NCBI GenBank assembly: GCA_964643885.1
Contig: CAZXUI010000122.1
Location: 1-5,704 of the forward strand
Direction: 5' to 3'
DNA from: CAADGL01 sp964643885
GTDB taxonomy: Bacteria; Planctomycetota; Phycisphaerae; UBA1845; Fen-1342
Length of the DNA stretch: 5,704 bases
Each line of letters begins with the position of its first letter. The first letter of the stretch is position 1. The translations under genes and the position numbers were made by a program. The notes under the pieces were generated by a model that had not been told where the DNA came from, did no database searches, and saw only the letters and a list, made by a program, of their open reading frames with translations. Positions 1 through 5,704 of the stretch are shown one piece after another.

Positions 1-1276
1 TCGTGCCGTTGTCGTTCTCGTCCATGTCGCGCGGCATGAAGCGGTAGAACGCGTCCAGCACGACTAGCGCGTAGCGCCCGGGTTCGATCGACTCGAAGTA
101 CTGCCGCATCGAGAAGATGTCGCGGAGCTGGCCGCGCAGGCTCTGCACGCTGATCGTCTCGGCGATCTCGTTCATGCCGATTCGCAGACATTCGGCGACC
201 TGCGGGATGCGGTGCGCCAGCGTTTCGGCGTGCAGCTCGTTGTCGATGATCAGTACGTCACCGGCGACGGTGTCGAACGTATCGAGCCAGCGCCGGCCCG
301 TGGCGACCGCCATCGCAAGCGCGAGCACGAGCCAGCTCTTGCCCGTCTTGCTCGGGGCGATCACGTTCATCGTCTCGCCGCGGCGCAACAGGCCTTGGAT
401 CACAGCCGGGCGCAGCGTCCGATGCCCGGCCAGCAGCTCGCGCACGCTCAGCGGCTTGGGTTGAGCGGTGGGACTACGATCCTGCGCCCAGTGGTTCTCG
501 GCGACCGCGACCGAAACAGCGTCAGGCTCGTAGCGGGCGATGCTCGCCGCGGTGCGCTCGACCTCGCGCAGCGGCAAAGGCGGCGAGCACCGATCGGCGT
601 TGACCTGTTGGAGGGCGGTGGAGATTTCGGCCTGCGACATGCCCACGCGCCGCATCGCGCCGCCCAGGCGCGCGAGAGTTTCGTTGCGCTGTCCCTCGGG
701 GATCGCGTTCGCCGGCGTGCCGTCGCCAGGCACGACGTGTGATGTTGCCAGCGCGGCGAGCAGCTCGACCAGCCACCCCGGCGGCTCGGGCAATCGTTGC
801 GGCGGGACGCTAAGCTCGCGCTCGTCCTGCCAGCAGTAGGGCTTACCTTCCGCGACCGACGGCGCCACGAGGACGTAGCCGCCGTTGGCCCGTGTATCGA
901 CGCGCTGGGCGAGCCGGCCGGCTGTGTTCCGCCACGTGCGCCCGTCGGGTTGGCGGAAGAAGCAGTGCCGCCCACCGCGGGGTGTGAGCGACAGCGGGGC
1001 GATGTAGAGCTCGGCCAGTTTATCGGGCTCGTCCGCGAGCCACGCGTTGCCGTCGCCGTCGATGTCGATCACGACGAGGCTGTCGGTGCGGATCGCGATG
1101 TTCGCGCCGGGGTGCTGCGTCCACCACGCCGTGATCTGATCGGCGTCCGTCGTCGCTTCGAGTAGCCCGTGCTCCGTGAGCGGCGCCTTGCGCCCAGGCG
1201 CGCACGGGAACACGGCGTAGCCGAGCTCGGCGTACCACAGCGCCGCGTGCAGCATGGGGTTGTCCGCGCGCGTCAT
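1..1276 (-). CDS. Bifunctional primase-polymerase / RepA-like helicase, N-terminal 425 residues (runs off left edge)
   Basis: Probable replication initiator combining primer synthesis and DNA unwinding. I translated it from ATG 1276-1274; the frame stays open to base 1. Residues about 8-150 fit the archaeo-eukaryotic primase (Prim-Pol) fold: a DhD metal motif (IDID, D71 and D73), a GRH motif (H104) after TPRGG, and a third acidic motif, VD (D127), followed by GGYVLVAPS. Residues about 190-250 resemble the primase C-terminal PriCT domain (EGQRNETLARLGG, ending REVERTAASIARYE). From about residue 285 an AAA_25/RepA-type ATPase begins: Walker A is APSKTGKS (307-314) and Walker B is ALVVLD (403-408), followed by a DENDNG loop. 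The C-terminal part of the ATPase is missing because the window ends. The start overlaps the methyltransferase stop as ATGA, with a G-run (1285-1290) as a possible ribosome site. Fold assignment is firm; whether it makes primers or long products cannot be told. Confidence 0.93.
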   Translation of the reverse strand, partial: MTRADNPMLHAALWYAELGYAVFPCAPGRKAPLTEHGLLEATTDADQITAWWTQHPGANIAIRTDSLVVIDIDGDGNAWLADEPDKLAELYIAPLSLTPRGGRHCFFRQPDGRTWRNTAGRLAQRVDTRANGGYVLVAPSVAEGKPYCWQDERELSVPPQRLPEPPGWLVELLAALATSHVVPGDGTPANAIPEGQRNETLARLGGAMRRVGMSQAEISTALQQVNADRCSPPLPLREVERTAASIARYEPDAVSVAVAENHWAQDRSPTAQPKPLSVRELLAGHRTLRPAVIQGLLRRGETMNVIAPSKTGKSWLVLALAMAVATGRRWLDTFDTVAGDVLIIDNELHAETLAHRIPQVAECLRIGMNEIAETISVQSLRGQLRDIFSMRQYFESIEPGRYALVVLDAFYRFMPRDMDENDNGT

Positions 1277-2100
1277 GTGGGCGGCCCCCCGTTGATGATC
1301 AGCACTTCGGCGATGGCACCGTTGCGCTGATTCCGGCCGGTCTGTTTGAGCCAAGTCCAGCGCGGCGATGGGTACAGCTCGCGGATCAGCGGATGGTCGC
1401 CAAAGCGCACAACCACGCGCGTCCGCCTGAACCTGGCGAGCGCCTCGGCGAGTCGCGTCTGCTGCTTGTGCGTGAAGGCGTGGCGGTACGCATCGCCAGC
1501 ATCAGGCCACGGCGCATCGACGTACAGACCGTGCCCCTCCGCATCGCGCACGTTTGCGAGGAACTCAAAGACATCGAGGCAGGTAAAGGACCAGTTGCGC
1601 AGCGCCCGGTGCCAGTCGCGCAGCGATTCGATCGCGCTGCGGAACCGGACGGCCGAGTCGCCGCCGCTCGACGTCCAGCGCAGGGAGAGGCTCTGGTCGA
1701 ACTCGCCACGCTTTCCAGCTTCCCCACCCCGCCCCATCCAGCAGGCGGCGAAGTAGTCCGCCGCCCAGGCGACGTCCGGCGCGTCCCGAAGCGAACCGAG
1801 TTGCTCGCGATCGCAACATCGCCGCTGCGCGTCGGCCAACTCATCCGGGTGAAACAGCAGGGTTTCGAGGCGAAGCACGAGCTGCTCGATCAGCACGTCG
1901 TCCCGGACCACGCGCGCCAGGTTGATGACGTGCCGGTGCAGATCATTAGCGACCCCGGCGGCGGTGCAGATGTGCGGCAGCTCCGGGCAACCGCCCGCGA
2001 ACGGCACGCCACACCAGCGCAGCCGGCCCAGCGCCCTGCCGACGCTCTGCGCGAGCATGCGATTGCCGCCGAACCACTGTGCCAGGGCGTTGATCCGCAT
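1273..2100 (-). CDS. Dam-like D12-class adenine-specific DNA methyltransferase
   Basis: Predicted N6-adenine DNA methyltransferase of the Dam/D12 class, 275 residues, close to the usual family length. The family order is visible. FGGN (10-13) matches the N-terminal SAM-binding motif, VPFAGG (32-37) the SAM-binding motif I, and NDLHRHVIN (52-60) the segment after it. WMGRGGEAG (121-129) and the RSAIESLRDW region (154-163) resemble phage Dam homologues. The catalytic motif IV is DAPW (195-198) instead of DPPY, followed by RVVVRFGDHPLIRELYP (228-243) and a C-terminal EVLIING. The second-position alanine is unusual, so activity is likely but not certain. No restriction endonuclease is adjacent, which suggests an orphan enzyme that protects or marks phage DNA. 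Its ATG shares one base with the helicase stop (TGATG), and its own stop overlaps the primase start. Target sequence is unknown; GATC is only a family-based guess. Confidence 0.88.
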   Translation of the reverse strand: MRINALAQWFGGNRMLAQSVGRALGRLRWCGVPFAGGCPELPHICTAAGVANDLHRHVINLARVVRDDVLIEQLVLRLETLLFHPDELADAQRRCCDREQLGSLRDAPDVAWAADYFAACWMGRGGEAGKRGEFDQSLSLRWTSSGGDSAVRFRSAIESLRDWHRALRNWSFTCLDVFEFLANVRDAEGHGLYVDAPWPDAGDAYRHAFTHKQQTRLAEALARFRRTRVVVRFGDHPLIRELYPSPRWTWLKQTGRNQRNGAIAEVLIINGGPPT

Positions 2101-3776
2101 CAGAACGGAACCTCGTTCTCGTCGATTGGGGGTACGTACTCTGGCAGGTGTTCCGACGACTCTGGACGCGCGGGCTTTTCACCCAGGCGGTACGCGACGA
2201 TCCGGTCGTACTCGTCGCCCGGTTTGTGCATGACCGTGATGGCCCGCGTCGGCGCGAGCGCGCCCATGTCGGCCAGTTCCACCGCCTGCTCGATGTTGTC
2301 GGGGACCGGCTCGTTGCTGCGCTGCCTCCACCACGCCACGGCCTTCTGGTGCGCGTAGCCGTCGTGCTCAAAGCAGACCCACTCGGAGACATAGTGGTTG
2401 AAGCCGATGCGGTAATCGACGCGCATGGTGCGCGGCGCGTCCGGCGGCGCGTCGCGCTTCACGTGCACGGCGTAGAATGTCTCCTCGACTTCGTGCTCCG
2501 TCCGTGAAGCCTGGTCGGAGAGGATGCCCTCGCTGCTCGCCGTGCCGTCATGCGTGCGGCGCTCGGGCGGGGGGAAAGCGTGACCGCACGCGGGGCACTG
2601 AGCGTAGCCGGCGGCGATGATCTCGTGGCACTGCGGGCACTCCTTGGCAGGCGCAGGCCCGTTGCCGTTCGAGCCGACGCCGTCGACACGGAGCTGATCC
2701 ACCGGCCCGTGCCGCAGGACGTTTCCGCCGAAATCGAGGACGAGGCAGTCGGTCTTACCGCCGTGCAGCCGGAAACCGCGACCGACCATCTGGTAATAGA
2801 GCCCAGGCGAGAGCGTGGGCCGGACCAGCGCGACGCAGTCGATGTTCGGCGCGTCGAAGCCGGTGGTCAGGATGTTGACGTTGCAGAGGTACTTCAGTTC
2901 ACCGGCGCGGAAGCGCCGCAGCGTCTCGTCGCGCTCAAACGGAAGCGTTTCGCCGCAGACGAATCCGCACTCGAGCTTGTGCCGCGTGCGGAGCACGTCG
3001 GCGACGTGCTCGCCGTGCCGCACGCCGGAGGCGAAGATGGGCACGCTCCGGCGGTCCTGCGTGTGCTGCACGATCTCGCGGCAGGCGGACAGGACGAGGT
3101 TGTCCGTGTCCATCAACTCCTCGACCTCGCCGGCGACGTATTCGCCGCCGCGGACGTGGAGCTGGTCGTAGTCGGGCCGCTGCGAGCCGGCCTTGGTCCG
3201 TAGCGGACAGAGATAGCCCTGGACGATCAGCTCGCGCACGCCGATCTCGAAGCACACGGCGTTGAGGATGTTGTCCGGGGAGCAGATCGTGCCGGACTTC
3301 ATCCGGAACGGCGTGGCGGTCAGGCCGACGACGCGCACCAGCGGGTTGATCTGCTTCATGTCCGCGAGGAACGTGCGGTACATGCCCTCGCCGTCGGGCG
3401 GAATGAGGTGCGCCTCGTCGACGATGATCAAATCGACGGCGCCGACGTCGGCGGCCCGCTCGTACACGCTCTGGATGCCGGCAATGGTGATTGCGTACCC
3501 GAGGTCGCGGCGCTTCAAGCCGGCCGAGTAGATGCCGACCGGCAGGTCGGGCGCGACGAGCTGCAGCTTCTCCGCCGCCTGTTCGAGCAACTCCTTCACG
3601 TGCGCGAGGATCAGTACGCGGCCTTTCCACGTCTGCACGGCATCGCGGCAGATGGTCGCCATCACCGGCGTCTTGCCGCCGGCGGTGGGGATAACGACGC
3701 ACGGGTTGTCGTCGCGCGTACGCAGGAACGCGTACACGGCGTCGACTGCTTCGCGCTGGTAGTCCCGTAGAATCAC
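2100..3776 (-). CDS. DEAH-box superfamily 2 DNA helicase with zinc ribbon
   Basis: ATP-dependent nucleic-acid helicase or translocase, 558 residues. The start is GTG at 3776-3774, supported by GGAG seven bases upstream and by LRDYQREAV at residues 3-11, where such helicases normally begin. Motifs in order: I PTAGGKT (30-36), Ia LAHVKELLEQ (57-66), II DEAH (120-123), III TATP (153-156), V TTGFDAPNID (304-313), VI QMVGRGFR (329-336). A four-cysteine zinc ribbon follows (C380, C383, C394, C397). Residues about 430-530 form a further domain common in phage helicases of this kind (WVCFEHDGYAHQKAVAWWR). The protein ends DENEVPF, like the acidic PF tip of SSB. It sits directly after the zinc-ribbon gene and before the methyltransferase. 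This is probably a phage replication or recombination helicase; its polarity and substrate are not visible. Confidence 0.95.
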   Translation of the reverse strand: MILRDYQREAVDAVYAFLRTRDDNPCVVIPTAGGKTPVMATICRDAVQTWKGRVLILAHVKELLEQAAEKLQLVAPDLPVGIYSAGLKRRDLGYAITIAGIQSVYERAADVGAVDLIIVDEAHLIPPDGEGMYRTFLADMKQINPLVRVVGLTATPFRMKSGTICSPDNILNAVCFEIGVRELIVQGYLCPLRTKAGSQRPDYDQLHVRGGEYVAGEVEELMDTDNLVLSACREIVQHTQDRRSVPIFASGVRHGEHVADVLRTRHKLECGFVCGETLPFERDETLRRFRAGELKYLCNVNILTTGFDAPNIDCVALVRPTLSPGLYYQMVGRGFRLHGGKTDCLVLDFGGNVLRHGPVDQLRVDGVGSNGNGPAPAKECPQCHEIIAAGYAQCPACGHAFPPPERRTHDGTASSEGILSDQASRTEHEVEETFYAVHVKRDAPPDAPRTMRVDYRIGFNHYVSEWVCFEHDGYAHQKAVAWWRQRSNEPVPDNIEQAVELADMGALAPTRAITVMHKPGDEYDRIVAYRLGEKPARPESSEHLPEYVPPIDENEVPF

Positions 3777-4061
3777 TCAGTGACTCCAGCACGCCAATGC
3801 GTAGGCGTCCCAGTCAGGCTCATGCAGGTTCAGGATGCGGCTGGCGTGCGTAGCCACCGCCAGCCGTGCCGCTGGTGGCTCACAAATCTCGCAATACGTC
3901 CCGATCCGGTTCAGGATGCGAAAGTCGGTCACCCGCATCGGCGTGCGGCATCTGGGGCAGAAGTCGCGGTAGAAGCGGCTGCCGGGCACCCTAGCGCCGC
4001 GTCGCGTGCCATCAGGCGCTACGGGGCCATTGCGGTCTGGCTTCGGCGTTCTCCCCTTCAT
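3777..4061 (-). CDS. Small zinc-ribbon protein, function unknown
   Basis: Hypothetical protein of 94 residues. The ATG at 4061 is preceded by an excellent GGAGG at 4073-4069 with seven bases of spacing, and overlaps the phosphoesterase stop as ATGA. The same frame stays open upstream to 4448, but that stretch lies inside the phosphoesterase gene and is not needed. The first 30 residues are rich in Arg, Lys, Pro and Gly and are probably flexible. Next comes a four-cysteine zinc ribbon: CPRC (C35, C38) and CEIC (C57, C60), separated by 18 residues. The remainder, about 65-94, may be helical and holds HEPDWDAYALACW. The stop is immediately followed by the helicase GTG, so expression of the two is probably coupled. 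Ribbon plus basic N-terminus would suit a nucleic-acid-binding accessory protein, but that is inference; I recognise no named family. Confidence 0.85.
   Translation of the reverse strand: MKGRTPKPDRNGPVAPDGTRRGARVPGSRFYRDFCPRCRTPMRVTDFRILNRIGTYCEICEPPAARLAVATHASRILNLHEPDWDAYALACWSH
3784..3787 (-). promoter_or_regulatory. Ribosome binding site supporting the helicase GTG start
   Basis: GGAG on the minus strand within the last codons of the zinc-ribbon gene, seven bases before the GTG at 3776. It supports the non-ATG start of the helicase, which directly abuts the preceding TGA. Confidence 0.7.
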
Positions 4062-4828
4062 GCCGCGACCTCCGTGCCGTCGGGCAGGATGCAGCGGTCG
4101 TCCATGATCGGGATGGTGTAGAGCGTGTCGCTTCGGCGGCCGAGGTAACCGAGGATGAACGCGTTCACCCATTCCACGGGACGCCCCGTGCCGTAAAGTG
4201 GAACGGGCTTGCACAGGCACCCCGCGCTGCGGGCCTGCACGATTTCGCCCGGCGACCATATGTTCTGGATGATCGAAGCGTCGGCGCGGTGCGTGTGGCC
4301 GTGGATGATGCTGCGCCCCTGGCTGATCTGGAGGTGCTGCTTGGTCGCGTTGCGCGCGTACGACCAGCCGTGCACGGCGATGATGCGGCGGTTGATGGCG
4401 TAGTGCGGGTACGTGCCGCCGACCGATCCATACGGGACGTATGTGCATGCCGCGCGGCCCTTGGTCAGTTGCACGCGCGGCGCGAGCATCGAGTACGCCC
4501 CGCGCCCCTCGGCCGTGGCCGCGGCCCAGCGGTCGAGCCGGTACTCGTGGTTCCCCTCGACGATGACAAGCCGACCGCAGACCTTCTGGAGCCGATCGAG
4601 TAGCGCGTTGGCGACGCGCAGGTCATCGACGTAGTCGGTCTCCTTCATGCCGTATGTCGGCGGGTGCACCGAGAACTGCCCGCAATCGAGCAGGTCGCCC
4701 AGGCAGATGATCAGGTCCGGATGCAAGCGCTCGGCCGCGCGGCAGAAGACCCGCACCGCCTTCTCGTTCTGGTGTGGGATGTGCACGTCGCCGAAAGCGA
4801 GCATCGTTCGGCTGTGGCGCTTCGCCAT
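4058..4828 (-). CDS. Calcineurin-like metallophosphoesterase
   Basis: Two-metal phosphoesterase of the calcineurin-like superfamily, about 256 residues. All signature motifs are present (numbered from the GTG at 4831): GDVH (D15, H17), GDLLD (D46, D49), GNHE (N94, H95), VHG (H154) and GHTH (H179, H181). These residues normally hold two metal ions such as Mn2+. Two starts are possible: GTG at 4831 or ATG at 4828. I prefer ATG, because GGGGG (4840-4836) then lies seven bases upstream and the ATG shares one base with the preceding TGA. The fold is clear but the substrate is not: members cleave phosphoproteins, nucleotides, cyclic nucleotides or DNA ends. The replication-gene setting favours a nucleotide or nucleic acid. 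It lacks the extra C-terminal length of SbcD/Mre11 nucleases, so I do not call it one. No signal peptide or membrane segment is seen. Confidence 0.93.
   Translation of the reverse strand: MAKRHSRTMLAFGDVHIPHQNEKAVRVFCRAAERLHPDLIICLGDLLDCGQFSVHPPTYGMKETDYVDDLRVANALLDRLQKVCGRLVIVEGNHEYRLDRWAAATAEGRGAYSMLAPRVQLTKGRAACTYVPYGSVGGTYPHYAINRRIIAVHGWSYARNATKQHLQISQGRSIIHGHTHRADASIIQNIWSPGEIVQARSAGCLCKPVPLYGTGRPVEWVNAFILGYLGRRSDTLYTIPIMDDRCILPDGTEVAA
4069..4073 (-). promoter_or_regulatory. Ribosome binding site fixing the zinc-ribbon gene start
   Basis: GGAGG on the minus strand, seven bases before the ATG at 4061. It lies inside the end of the phosphoesterase gene. It is the strongest Shine-Dalgarno match in the window and decides the 94-residue start over the longer open frame. 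Confidence 0.8.
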
Positions 4829-5484
4829 CACTCTTCCCCCGCGACCATCGCCGCCGTCCGCGCGTAGCCGGCGATGTCAACCAGGTTGTCGCGCTTGTGG
4901 TGATGGCTCTGACGGGCGAGCTTGATGGCGACCATGCACAGCGGGATGTCCATCGCGCTGATGGCCTGCCCTTCGCGCAGCTTGCGGGCCAGGATGCCGG
5001 TCCACATGTACGCCGCGCGCCCGAAGTCGTCGGCGGGCGCACCGTACTCGGCGCGCCGCACTCCCTCGGTGATGCGCTTGGCTTCGTCGAGAATGGACTC
5101 GTCGGGCGGCGGCTCTACCACTCGCAGTCGATGCAACGCGACGGTCGCTGTCGGGGCGCTTTCCAGCGGGCGCAACGTGACAGCGTCGATGACGGAGCAA
5201 CCGAGCTCGGTTGCGACGAAGTACTCCAGCTTGGCGCCGCGCGAATCCTCCCAGCCGGGCAGCATCGCGATCGCGTCGCACTGCGCGAGCATCGCCAGGT
5301 CGAGTCGCAGGTACGCCTCGCGCGGCAGGTCCTTGCGCCCGCCGAAGTTCTCGGCCGGGTTGAAGACCCTCCATCCGGCGGCAGACAGGCGCTCGGCCGC
5401 CGCGTGGAACGCGGGGAAGTTGCAGTCCGGATAGCCGGACATCGGCCCCGCGATGTAGATGCGCTTCGGTTCGGCCTGTGCCAT
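4828..5484 (-). CDS. DUF4406-DUF6378 fusion protein
   Basis: Two-domain phage protein, 218 residues, presumably cytosolic and involved in nucleotide metabolism. Residues 8-105 match DUF4406, a family related to nucleoside 2-deoxyribosyltransferases: YIAGPMSG (10-17), NFPAFHAAAERL (22-33), FNPAE (41-45), then CDAIAMLPGWEDSRGAKLE (69-87), which carries the conserved D70, G77 and E87. A proline-rich linker (about 107-128, ending VVEPPPDES) leads to a DUF6378 domain (130-215): ILDEAKRITEGVRRAEYGAP, then DIPLCMVAIKLAR (179-191) and HKRDNLVDIAGYART (196-210). DUF6378 has no known function; its helical, acid-rich look loosely recalls MazG-type pyrophosphohydrolases, but this is only a guess. The ATG has GGAG nine bases upstream (5497-5494) and follows the resolvase after a 28-bp gap. 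Domain identities are confident; biochemical activity is not. Confidence 0.9.
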   Translation of the reverse strand: MAQAEPKRIYIAGPMSGYPDCNFPAFHAAAERLSAAGWRVFNPAENFGGRKDLPREAYLRLDLAMLAQCDAIAMLPGWEDSRGAKLEYFVATELGCSVIDAVTLRPLESAPTATVALHRLRVVEPPPDESILDEAKRITEGVRRAEYGAPADDFGRAAYMWTGILARKLREGQAISAMDIPLCMVAIKLARQSHHHKRDNLVDIAGYARTAAMVAGEE

Positions 5485-5493
5485 CGCTCGGGT

Positions 5494-5497
5494 CTCC
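5494..5497 (-). promoter_or_regulatory. Ribosome binding site of the DUF4406-DUF6378 gene
   Basis: GGAG on the minus strand, nine bases before the ATG at 5484. It lies in the only real intergenic gap of the window (5485-5512, 28 bp). The gap is too short for a full promoter, and I see no hairpin in it. Confidence 0.65.
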
Positions 5498-5512
5498 GTC
5501 CTTCGCGCGGGA

Positions 5513-5704
5513 TCAGTTCAGACTGGGGCGCTCGCTCGTGGGGAACGGCAGCGGCTTGCCGGCTCGTTCAGCGATGCGCACGATGACTTTCCCGCCGGCG
5601 ACGACCTCGGCTTTCTCCAGCAGCAGCCACACGATCTGGCTGTCGTCCTGGAACGCGCCGCCGTGCTGGAGCGAATCGCCGATCGCCTTGAACGTGTTGT
5701 CGAC
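5513..5704 (-). CDS. rusA: RusA-family Holliday junction resolvase, C-terminal 63 residues (start beyond right edge)
   Basis: C-terminal half of an endonuclease that cuts four-way DNA junctions, of use in phage recombination, repair or genome maturation. I read the minus strand from the right edge to TGA at 5515-5513, giving 63 residues. They begin VDNTFKAIGDSLQHGGAF and continue QDDSQIVWLLLEKAE, the recognisable RusA core. From memory, E. coli RusA uses D70, D72, K76 and D91; here D2, K6 and D21 of the fragment keep the same spacing as D72, K76 and D91. The D70 equivalent would lie at or just beyond the missing edge. A GGKVIVRI strand follows, as in the family, then a short polar tail (PFPTSERPSLN). 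Full-length members have about 120-140 residues, so roughly half the gene is outside. It is the most upstream gene seen in the operon. Confidence 0.88.
   Translation of the reverse strand, partial: VDNTFKAIGDSLQHGGAFQDDSQIVWLLLEKAEVVAGGKVIVRIAERAGKPLPFPTSERPSLN

Noticed and set aside
448..975. Minus-strand open frame of 175 codons
   Set aside because: Out of frame with the primase-polymerase gene, whose frame through this region carries the primase C-terminal signature.
1807..1814. GCGATCGC, the cyanobacterial HIP1 palindrome
   Set aside because: I noticed only this copy and one near 5268. HIP1-rich genomes have it far more often, so it does not indicate a cyanobacterial origin.
1393..2358. 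Plus-strand open frame of 321 codons
   Set aside because: It lies antisense to the methyltransferase and the helicase end, which have clear family motifs. Its translation shows no recognisable domain; such antisense frames are common in high-GC DNA.
3777..4448. Long minus-strand open frame of 223 codons
   Set aside because: Its first 129 codons are an out-of-frame, Arg/His/Pro-rich shadow of the phosphoesterase gene. The strong GGAGG before ATG 4061 marks the true, shorter start.
5485..5512. Possible promoter or terminator between the resolvase and the fusion gene
   Set aside because: The gap has only 28 bases, no hairpin with a T-run and no convincing -10/-35 pair; it mainly holds the ribosome binding site.
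4774..5586. Plus-strand open frame of 270 codons
   Set aside because: Antisense to the DUF4406-DUF6378 gene and its neighbours, Arg/Gly/Ala-rich and without domain signals; a composition artefact.
1..5704. CRISPR array, tRNA, rRNA or insertion sequence
   Set aside because: No regularly spaced repeats, cloverleaf-like segments or transposase motifs were seen on either strand, and coding genes occupy nearly every base.

Overview
The window is a tightly packed, high-GC block of seven genes, all read from the minus strand (right to left), with almost no intergenic DNA. The gene set is typical of the DNA-metabolism and replication module of a tailed phage or prophage. A phage-like plasmid or integrative element is also possible, because no capsid, tail, integrase or lysis gene is in view. 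The host cannot be named from this sequence. High GC and Shine-Dalgarno motifs such as GGAGG indicate a high-GC bacterium or its phage, nothing more precise.

In order of transcription: (1) 5704-5513, the C-terminal end of a RusA-type Holliday junction resolvase that starts beyond the right edge. (2) 5484-4828, a two-domain protein joining a DUF4406 (nucleoside deoxyribosyltransferase-like) domain to a DUF6378 domain. (3) 4828-4058, a calcineurin-like metallophosphoesterase. (4) 4061-3777, a 94-residue zinc-ribbon protein. (5) 3776-2100, a DEAH-box superfamily 2 helicase with a C-terminal zinc ribbon and a tail resembling the end of single-stranded DNA-binding protein (SSB). (6) 2100-1273, a Dam-like D12-class adenine DNA methyltransferase with an altered catalytic motif. 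(7) 1276-1, the first 425 residues of a primase-polymerase fused to a RepA/RecA-like helicase domain, running off the left edge.

The genes probably form one operon. Apart from a 28-bp gap after the resolvase, each start codon overlaps or directly abuts the preceding stop codon, which suggests translational coupling. Together they could supply primer synthesis and replicative unwinding (gene 7), remodelling by a second helicase (5), junction resolution (1), DNA modification (6), and nucleotide or nucleic-acid processing of unknown specificity (2, 3). No promoter, terminator, RNA gene, repeat array or mobile element was seen. I found no clearly new system. The best leads are the SSB-like helicase tail, the DUF4406-DUF6378 fusion and the DAPW motif of the methyltransferase.
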